Below, one piece after another: positions 1 through 7,614 of a DNA stretch of 64,000 bases (position 1 is its first letter; each line of letters starts with the position of its first letter). Below the pieces are notes generated by a model. That model was not told the origin of the DNA. It saw only the letters and a program-made list of their open reading frames with translations, and did no database searches. Where the stretch lies: contig NC_083677.1 of NCBI RefSeq assembly GCF_030384665.1, positions 1,609,501 to 1,673,500 on the forward strand, in the 5' to 3' direction. Made by a program: the position numbers and the translations under genes. Origin of the DNA: Lodderomyces elongisporus (lineage: Eukaryota; Ascomycota; Pichiomycetes; Serinales; Debaryomycetaceae).

Positions 1-167
1 TGCAAAATTCTACGACATCTAGTATAGTTCCCAACACGTCGCCGCAGTTGACACCCCAGCAAATTTTAGATGCTGCTGCTGCCGCTGCAGGTATGGGTCT
101 GAATCATGTCAGTGCTACAACAAGTCCGCAAATGAATCAGAATCCAATGAATAATAGTCAACAATGA
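1..167 (+). CDS. C-terminal end of a Gln/Asn/Ser/Ala-rich protein (partial)
   Basis: An open frame enters from the left edge; its first complete codon is at base 3 and it ends at TGA 165-167, leaving 54 residues. The tail is rich in Gln, Asn, Ser, Thr and Ala, with a TPQQILDAAAAAAG stretch and a final NQNPMNNSQQ. This low-complexity composition is common at the ends of yeast RNA-binding and transcription proteins, but no domain is visible, so no function is assigned. It contains one CTG codon, which would be Ser in this clade. That it is a real coding end is inferred from the uninterrupted frame and amino-acid bias. Confidence 0.6.
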   Translation, partial: QNSTTSSIVPNTSPQLTPQQILDAAAAAAGMGLNHVSATTSPQMNQNPMNNSQQ

Positions 168-657
168 GGAATGTGGTTTTTAGAAAATAGATTATGATGT
201 ATGAAAGTGTAGCATTTTGTATAGCAATATCATGGTTTACCAATACTACAAATTTACCTGATGAGTAAGAGATACTAGTGAATATGTGTTTGCTTTGTAA
301 TAAGCATTCGTAGATAAGTCGGGTTGACTGCAAATAATTTTTTTAAAGAGAATAAAATATAAAGATGAAATAAACATGAGATAGAGAGGGGAGAAAAAAA
401 AAATTTAAGGGGGAGGAGGGCTGCAGTTTAGGAAGAAGGATTAGTTGTAAAATTAATTTAACTTGTCTAATTTAGACATGGTAGAAGGAGTCAACTTTCC
501 ACAAAATCGTAAATGGTAGTGAGCAAGACAGAGACCAGAACTTTTAACCATCAAATTCCGCACATTCCCTCTATTTAGCACTCTACGTTTCTCTCAATCC
601 TGCAACTACATCACAGTTATCTATTAATTTTTATTTTTCATCCATTACCAACATACA
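168..657. other. Intergenic region and ADE1 promoter
   Basis: No coding region is seen. The stretch holds the 3' flank of the partial gene and the ADE1 promoter, with A-rich tracts near 395 and a CT-rich stretch just before the ADE1 start. Confidence 0.6.
488..493 (-). promoter_or_regulatory. Possible Bas1/Gcn4 core site (TGACTC) upstream of ADE1
   Basis: GAGTCA on the + strand reads TGACTC on the other strand, 165 bases before the ADE1 start. In Saccharomyces cerevisiae, Bas1 (with Pho2) and Gcn4 act on TGACTC in purine-synthesis promoters. The motif is short and could occur by chance; its position is the only support. Confidence 0.35.
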
Positions 658-1548
658 ATGTCATTGACTCAAACTGATTTAAAAGGTGTCGTGCCTCTTG
701 TGAGCCGTGGTAAAGTCCGTGACATCTATGAACTCGATCCAGAGACCCTATTATTTGTTGCCACAGATCGTATTTCGGCGTATGATGTGATAATGTCCAA
801 TGGCATTCCATCAAAGGGAAAGATACTCACCAAGCTTTCAGAATTTTGGTTTGATTTTCTCCCTGTTCCAAATCACTTGATCAAAGGCGACTTATTTGAG
901 AAATACCCGCAATTAGCTCCATTCCGTTCTCAATTGGAAGGAAGAGCTTTGATTGTTCGTAAATTGAAATTGATTCCACTTGAAGTTATCGTTCGAGGAT
1001 ACATTACTGGGTCTGCATGGAAAGAGTATAAGAAACTGGGAACTGTGCACGGAATCAAAGTTGAAAGTGGGTTAGTTGAAAGTCAAGAGTTTAAGGAACC
1101 GATCTTCACCCCAAGTACCAAAGCCGAACAAGGTGAACACGACGAAAATATAAGTCCCGAACAGGCAGCACAGATTGTTGGCCAAGAGTTATGCGGTAAA
1201 CTTGAGAAACTAGCAGTAGAGTTGTATGTGAAAGCCAAGGAGTATGCCAAGACGAAAGGTATCATTATTGCCGATACTAAATTTGAATTTGGATTAGACG
1301 AAAATGATGAAATCGTTTTAGTTGATGAAGTATTAACTCCCGACTCCTCGAGGTTTTGGAGTAAAGAAAACTACAAGCTAGGCGAGGGTCAAGATAGTTA
1401 CGATAAGCAATTCTTGAGGGATTGGTTGACTAGCAACGGCTTAAATGGTAAAGATGGTGTTGCTATGAGTGATGAAGTTGCTAAAAAGAGTAAAGAAAAG
1501 TATGTCGAGGCGTACAAACAATTGACTGGTAATAAATGGCAAGAATAA
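658..1548 (+). CDS. ADE1: SAICAR synthetase (phosphoribosylaminoimidazole-succinocarboxamide synthase)
   Basis: The 296-residue protein joins aspartate to CAIR using ATP, giving SAICAR in cytosolic de novo purine synthesis. Family signatures are clear: the N-terminal SRGKVRDIYEL ATP-site region, ATDRISAYDV, the VRGYITGSAWKEY block, FTPSTKAEQGEHDENIS and a late DEVLTPDSSRFW motif. Length is close to the 306 residues of the S. cerevisiae enzyme, and the first ATG is used. Codon 127 is CTG, at a site where I expect Ser or Thr before GTVHG, which fits the CUG-Ser code. The gene converges on KIN3 with a 173-base gap, the same arrangement as ADE1 and KIN3 on S. cerevisiae chromosome I. Confidence 0.97.
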   Translation: MSLTQTDLKGVVPLVSRGKVRDIYELDPETLLFVATDRISAYDVIMSNGIPSKGKILTKLSEFWFDFLPVPNHLIKGDLFEKYPQLAPFRSQLEGRALIVRKLKLIPLEVIVRGYITGSAWKEYKKLGTVHGIKVESGLVESQEFKEPIFTPSTKAEQGEHDENISPEQAAQIVGQELCGKLEKLAVELYVKAKEYAKTKGIIIADTKFEFGLDENDEIVLVDEVLTPDSSRFWSKENYKLGEGQDSYDKQFLRDWLTSNGLNGKDGVAMSDEVAKKSKEKYVEAYKQLTGNKWQE

Positions 1549-1721
1549 TTGATAAACAAGTAGTTATGGTAATAAGCATGGAAACTAGAGTGCTTAATTA
1601 AGAAGAGATATCAAAATACAATACAAAACAAAAGAAAAGAAATGAAATGAAATGAAAAACATTTTGTAATCACAGTAATCATTAAAGGTTTTCTCTAGTT
1701 TATTACTTATGCTATTTGAAA

Positions 1722-3146
1722 TTAATTTATGCGATATTTACGTACTTCTGTGTTTCTTTGTCGTTCATATTCATCAGTGACTCTGAATTTTGGGCTGGCA
1801 AATTGTGCTGTCAAATTTGGCTCGCCATATGTTGCCGCTACATTAAGGTTTTTGTTTCGTAGAACGATATCATCGCCACTGCTGCTGCTTGCTGATCGCA
1901 TATCATCTAATGGCCGAGGACCTCTAGGTCGCGAATTTATACGTTCTTGCACTCTCTTTTCAATTTGCTTTTCTGATTGTTTTTCCAATTGTTTTTCAAC
2001 TTCCTTCTCCACCACAGTCCAGAACTCCTTTTGATAACCTAACCTCACTTCCTTGGCTTCCAAGTCCAATGCTTGTTTTTTGAGGTTGAACTCGCCAATG
2101 AGACTATTTTCCATTTGAACAATACCCAATTCCTTCTCTTTTAGTTTTGATTCTTGTACTTGTAAAAACTGTTCTTTTTTCTTAAGCTCCTCGCTTTTAT
2201 TAATTAGTTCATACTTCAACAGGGTTAGGGTCCGATTGTATTCGTTTAGTTCCATTTCTTTACGTAAGAATTTAACGCTTAATGTGTTTATCAAATCGTA
2301 ACAAGTTGGTCGTAATTCGGGATCAACGGTTATACATTCCTTGATCAAGGTTCTTAGTTGTATGGAATAACCCTCGGCCAAGTTGGGGATCACGCCTCGT
2401 CGAATTTTTGATTGTAGTTGTAAATGAGTTTTTGCTTGAAATGGAGGTACTAAATTACACAATTCGTAGAGCACGCAACCCAATGACCAAATGTCACAAA
2501 CTGGAGAATAAGGTTCATCCATAAGCACCTCGGGTGACATATAGTATGGTGTTCCTACATAGGTTTTGGCGAAATCGTTTTGGGTAGTCAACATTTTGGC
2601 CAAACCAAAGTCTCCTAGTTTGAAAACATTATCTTGAAGAAAGATATTATCTGGTTTTATATCGCGATGAATAATCACTGAGTCCGAATTGATCTTGGGT
2701 CCGTTTCGATTGCTTTTTGGCAGGCTGCTTCCACCCTGGGAAAATAAATTGACTTTCTCTGCATCTGACCCATAGTGACATCGATATAATGCACAGAGCA
2801 TCTGCACCAATACTTGCCATATGAACTCCTCGGGTACTTCGTCATTCCGTGCGCGGGTAGCATTGATATATTTGGCCAAGTCTCCGCCCGAGCAATACTC
2901 CATATAAATGTGAATGCATTTCTGTGCAATAATGTGGTCGTGTTTATAGTATCGAACAATGTTTTTGTTGTTCAATTCCTTAAGAATGCGTAGTTCTGAA
3001 ATGATTTGGTTTCGTTCATGAGAATTCATTGATTTATACTCAATCTCCTTGCGTACGGCTATTTCATGAGTAAGTTTGTTGCGCACTTTCCTCACGGTGC
3101 CAAAGGAGCCTTTACCTATTATTTCAAGTGGTTCGTATTCATTCAT
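1722..3146 (-). CDS. KIN3: NEK/NIMA-type serine/threonine protein kinase
   Basis: The N-terminal kinase domain runs over about residues 5-295. It has a GKGSFGTVRKV glycine loop, the VRKEIEY lysine, IHRDIKPDNIF catalytic loop, LGDFGLAK and a GTPYYMSPEV activation segment. A Ser/Asn-rich insert precedes the HRD motif. A long charged coiled coil follows (about 300-440, rich in EKQLEKQSEK-type heptads), typical of NIMA kinases, which work in mitosis and cell division. I start at the ATG on the complement of 3144-3146, giving 474 residues; S. cerevisiae Kin3 has 435. The frame stays open upstream but has no further ATG there. Adjacency to ADE1 supports orthology. Confidence 0.93.
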   Translation of the reverse strand: MNEYEPLEIIGKGSFGTVRKVRNKLTHEIAVRKEIEYKSMNSHERNQIISELRILKELNNKNIVRYYKHDHIIAQKCIHIYMEYCSGGDLAKYINATRARNDEVPEEFIWQVLVQMLCALYRCHYGSDAEKVNLFSQGGSSLPKSNRNGPKINSDSVIIHRDIKPDNIFLQDNVFKLGDFGLAKMLTTQNDFAKTYVGTPYYMSPEVLMDEPYSPVCDIWSLGCVLYELCNLVPPFQAKTHLQLQSKIRRGVIPNLAEGYSIQLRTLIKECITVDPELRPTCYDLINTLSVKFLRKEMELNEYNRTLTLLKYELINKSEELKKKEQFLQVQESKLKEKELGIVQMENSLIGEFNLKKQALDLEAKEVRLGYQKEFWTVVEKEVEKQLEKQSEKQIEKRVQERINSRPRGPRPLDDMRSASSSSGDDIVLRNKNLNVAATYGEPNLTAQFASPKFRVTDEYERQRNTEVRKYRIN

Positions 3147-3754
3147 GTTGGTCTTAGTGGTTAATGCTTCATAATAATGTCTTGGGAATATGAAATGGGG
3201 GAAAAAAAAATCAAGCAAAATTGTAATAATAATAAAAATAAAATAGAACCAAACAAACTGAAACGAAACAAAACAAAACAAAACAAAACAAACAGGACAA
3301 AAAAATGATTATTGAATTGAAAATGAAAAAAAAAAAAAAGAAAAGAAAAGAAGGAAAATGAAAATGTTTTGAGAGTGATATAGTAATCAGTGTTTAGTAA
3401 CTTGTCTCTCTAGTATTTTGTTGTTTAACGTTTCTCGTAAATTAGCAAATAAAATAAGGATTGTTTTGAATGGGGTTAGAAAAGGATTGTAGTTGGCGAA
3501 GATATCAAGCAAAGTGAAGGGGAAGGAAACGAAATAAAAGAAGAAGAGAGAGAGAGAGAAAAAAAAAATTACAGGATCAAAGGTAAACAATTGATAAAGC
3601 GGGATAGTTGCACAAAATCAACAAATTGAACATTCTCGTCTACATATACACGCTTACACACACAATCTATGTTTCTCACATTCACTCACACTCATCCACA
3701 TGTTTGCTTGTTTTTTTTTATGTCTATTTCAATTAATGTTATAGTAGGAGTAAT
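3147..3754. other. Intergenic region, KIN3 promoter and 3' flank of the ZIP gene
   Basis: About 600 bases with several A-rich runs (near 3280-3350 and 3550) and AAAAC pentamer repeats near 3265-3290. No gene is supported. Confidence 0.5.
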
Positions 3755-5323
3755 TTATGCCCAGTTACCTAAGAAACTCATCAAGAGCATGCCGGCAACA
3801 AGTGCAGCCATAGCCAAAACCGTGTGCACCATATTGGTATGTCTCAAGTATCCAAACAACCAATCGTGAGCCCACATTTCAATTAGTCCCGTCCACAACA
3901 ACACACCAGCGGAGAATGAGTCCAAAGTCCCCAACGCTATTATCGTTGACTTGTCGTTTCCATTGAATTGGTTGAGCACTCCAATCCCAATGGCCATACC
4001 AATGGGGGTAATCAATGCAAACACCAGGGCCATTATGACTTTTGTCACGATGGTAGCCGTTTTAAGGTCAATGATCCTGGAGCCAAGTGCAATACCTTCA
4101 AAGAATTGATGGAATACAATTACAATAAACAAGGTGATAAAGTATGTGTCTGCTGTTACGGCAAGTGTGAGACCAATAAGGATTGAGTGAAAGACGATAC
4201 CTGCTTCGAGAATCATTACTGAGATTTTCTCCTTTCTTGGGTCAACCAGTGGATTGATCGAGTGTGCTGACACATTTTCGGGAGATTTCTCAATGGAATT
4301 TTCTATTGAGTCTTGGATTGAGTCTGCATGGTTGTCACCTTGCTCGACATCGTGGATGTGTGCACCTTGCATCTCTTTATTGTTTATTCTTGATTTGCCA
4401 AGGAGCCTGTAGGCAACATATTCAATCAAAAAGGCGACAAATAACCCTGCCATGGTGATTGCGGGCCCAGTCGCCTCGTAGCTCAACCTTAAACAAGAAT
4501 TACCCCAAATGAGAGCAGCGTGGGTCATGAGATGAACAAAGGCGGTCGATATGACTACTCCGGTTCCAAACTGTTTGATTATTGTTATTAAAACGTTTTC
4601 TTGTGACATCTTGAATAAGGATTTCAAAACCATTGGTCCAAAAGATCCAATGGCACTGGTCACTAAAATCACGAAAAGAAGACCGATACGTAATGGGATA
4701 TTGTAGTCTCTTTGAACTGCTTCACAAGTTTGTGCATCTGCATTTGTGATAGAGTCATCCTCGCAATGCTCTACGCCAGCATGGAAGTGACAATTTGATG
4801 AGGAAGAAGATGTGGAAGAAGATGGCGCTGATTCGACATCTGCCGAATTGACAATAAATTGGACATGCTCCTCGCCGTGCATACAATAAGTTTCATTGTC
4901 GTGTGCATGACATCCAGTATAGTTTGTAGGCGCATCAGCAATAGTAGGGGTAATGTAGCCTTCATTTCCTTCGGGGTCTTTACAGTACTGTAAGTCACCA
5001 TGCATATGACAGCCTGTAACTGAAAAAGTTTCCTCGTGGTCGTGACTTTCCCCTTCTTCTTCTGCTTCATCTTCGTGGTCGTGACTTTTCTCTTCTTCGT
5101 GGTCATGGTCGTGGTCATGCTCTTCTTCATCAGCACGTTGTACAATGTTGATTAAGCTTCCATCCACCTTATCTTGTGGGATCTGAAATTTCAATCCAGC
5201 GGCCATATTTTCAGACCTCACCATTTTTTGTCTGGAAGGGGTATTGAAAGAACTTTTTGAAGCATCAATGGTTTGTGCTAGCAAAGCGAGTAACCAAATA
5301 GAATTGCACTTGTTGATCTTCAT
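3755..5323 (-). CDS. ZIP-family zinc transporter with a long Cys/His-rich extracellular domain
   Basis: The protein has 522 residues. A signal peptide (about 1-22) leads into a 180-residue acidic, His-rich ectodomain containing HDHDHDHEEE runs and three copies of CHxHxxxx[YH]C (on DNA about 4760-5013). Membrane segments start near residue 210. The ZIP core shows TAFVHLMTHA in one helix, EAGIVFHSILIGL in the next and VFHQFFEGIALGSR after a His-containing cytosolic loop, so the metal-binding His/Glu residues of the family are present. ZIP proteins bring zinc into the cytosol, here probably across the plasma membrane. Aspergillus ZrfC likewise has a long N-terminus with zinc-binding motifs. I cannot say which Candida ZRT paralogue this is. 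Confidence 0.88.
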   Translation of the reverse strand: MKINKCNSIWLLALLAQTIDASKSSFNTPSRQKMVRSENMAAGLKFQIPQDKVDGSLINIVQRADEEEHDHDHDHEEEKSHDHEDEAEEEGESHDHEETFSVTGCHMHGDLQYCKDPEGNEGYITPTIADAPTNYTGCHAHDNETYCMHGEEHVQFIVNSADVESAPSSSTSSSSSNCHFHAGVEHCEDDSITNADAQTCEAVQRDYNIPLRIGLLFVILVTSAIGSFGPMVLKSLFKMSQENVLITIIKQFGTGVVISTAFVHLMTHAALIWGNSCLRLSYEATGPAITMAGLFVAFLIEYVAYRLLGKSRINNKEMQGAHIHDVEQGDNHADSIQDSIENSIEKSPENVSAHSINPLVDPRKEKISVMILEAGIVFHSILIGLTLAVTADTYFITLFIVIVFHQFFEGIALGSRIIDLKTATIVTKVIMALVFALITPIGMAIGIGVLNQFNGNDKSTIIALGTLDSFSAGVLLWTGLIEMWAHDWLFGYLRHTNMVHTVLAMAALVAGMLLMSFLGNWA

Positions 5324-7614
5324 GACTCTTGGTTATCTTGTTTGCTTCCTTATATTAATGAAAAAAAAAACGAACAATAAAAGAAAATGGATATTTAATT
5401 CTGCTTTAGCCAAAAAACAAAAAAACCAAGCTAGCTGAAACTAATGGGATTTATTGTAGATTATATATACTCGGAATCCTTTATTTGTCAATCTTCCTCC
5501 TCTTCCTCATCCTCATCCTTTTCTTTTTCTAGTTGACTTGCTTCTCCTCTTCATCCTTCTGTCTCATTTTCGCTATCCTTTTCTAATACTAATTCTACTT
5601 CTACCTCTTACACTATTGTTTAAGTGCAAAACTTTGACACTTTCAGCATATTCGTTAACATTGTGCTCAATAGCCAGCTGACTCTATGATTGACATGCAA
5701 GGTGGTACTCTAAAGAAGCTGCTATATTTTTTTTGTTTGTTTTCACTTTTTACTATTATTATTCTTTAGCTTTGCCAAGAACCAGATGTGATGAATAGTT
5801 ATTGGTTTGGATTGGAATACATATGAAAAAAAAAAGGAAGAAACAAAATCTCTGTAATATGTTTTTTTTGGTTCTTTTGACTTTTTCTTGGAACCAATTT
5901 GTCCTTGTTGCTTGATGAGGGAGAAGAAAAATAAAAAAAAATAAAAAAATAAAATTTGGTATTGAAGTAAAAGTTGATAGCAAAGAGAGCTAATGTAGCT
6001 GATGGAAGCGGCGTTTACACAAAGTGTAATTGGTACAAGATGTTAAAACTTGGAATTATATGCACTTTTGTATGATTATATACTTGGCGCAAGGTAGTGG
6101 TTATGGTGGTGGTGATGGTAGTCGAAGTAAGAATTGGGAAGCGTACCTTACCTTGGTGGTTGTTTAAATAAGCAGCGGAAGATGGAGCTGAATGTGTATT
6201 TCAGGTACAAAGAACTTGTCTACTAATACTGAGAAATGAGTCCAAACAAAAAAAAAAAAAATAGGAAATAAAAAAAATATTTGCAAAGGTGGTTGGTGTA
6301 TTATCAGTATTTGATACGTACTAATGAAATATGTAATAAACATAGTGATATCTAAGCTTATGTTGCAATGCCTTTAGTTGGTTAGTTGGAAATTTGTTTA
6401 GCTTGTTTAGTTCATTATTATAAGATGATGTTTTGGCTGCGAAAACATCATAGGGAATAGTACAGTTCATCAAAGTGAGGGGAACAGCAACCACCAAGGT
6501 GTTTTTCCTCCTTGTTTGTATTCTCTCTTTCACTCACTCTTTCACTCTTTATTTTTTTTAAACCGTATTTGTCCATTTTGCATTTCCATGTTGCATTGGA
6601 CGGAACATAACCATCTACCAATGAAGTAGATAATAAAAATTATTAGTTTTCAATTATTCAACTTATTTTAACAGTTGGTATAGTCTATAACCAAATCTCC
6701 TTGGCACCCAATCTGCAGAGGTTAAATTCGATTGATTACCAAATTTTTCAATCAATCTACATATTCCCTAAAGCAATTGGAATGGAGTGTGATTACATTC
6801 TCTTTTCAAAAAAATTTTTATTATTTTTTGATTTTTTTTTAGCATGTTTTTCAAGTAAACTCTTAGTTGACTAATTTTTTATAAGAACAATCATAACGAC
6901 AAATGTTGTTTCCACCAACAGAAACCTTTAATCAAGAATTCAAATAGTTTGTGGTAAATACAAGTATCTCTTCCATTTCAAATTTGTATACTCTCTTATA
7001 CATCCAATCTTTTCTCATTGGAATATAGTAAACAAAAGAGTAATTCCATATTGTTCAAGATAGAGGAAAGCCAAAAACAAAAAAACAAGAAACATCCAAG
7101 TCCCGTACAATGTATGGACAGGGATATGCCATTACATATAACCAAATAGAGTCAAAGTATCAAAATCAGTATACCAATAAACAGTAGATATTATTGACGT
7201 TATTCAAATTACAGAAAAATATTACTTAAAATTGAAAATAAAAGGGGAAGAAGCAAAGATGAAATGACAATCAATTGGAAAAGATGAACCGTTTGCAGAT
7301 GCTTGGGTATACCTTCCATTGTCGTGGCAAGGTACCAAACGCTTTGAAAAAAATTCTGAAACCGCGTTCCCAAATTGTTTTGAGTAGTCTCCATCACACT
7401 CTCAGAATTTACTTTTTTTTTTTTTTTGTGCTGCTTATTCTTTTCATTTTGTCTTTGTACAGAACGCGTCTTGTTCTCAAAAACACTCTCTTTCCTTTCC
7501 AAAAAATTTGGGCATCCTCGTGACTTACATCATTACAACTCTTCTTTTGCTTCTTTTGCTTCTTTTGTTTCTTTCTCTCTACTTTGTAGAACAACCACCA
7601 TAGCCTTCACAACA
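5324..7614. other. Divergent intergenic region between the ZIP gene and MSH2
   Basis: About 2.3 kb with many A/T homopolymers and no supported gene. Short open frames here have low-complexity translations. Isolated ACCTT/AAGGT half-sites occur near 6090, 6148 and 6285, but no full 11-bp Zap1-type palindrome is seen. Confidence 0.5.

Noticed and set aside
6085..6290. Possible Zap1 zinc-response elements upstream of the ZIP gene
   Set aside because: Only half-sites (ACCTT or AAGGT) occur; the full 11-bp palindrome is not present.
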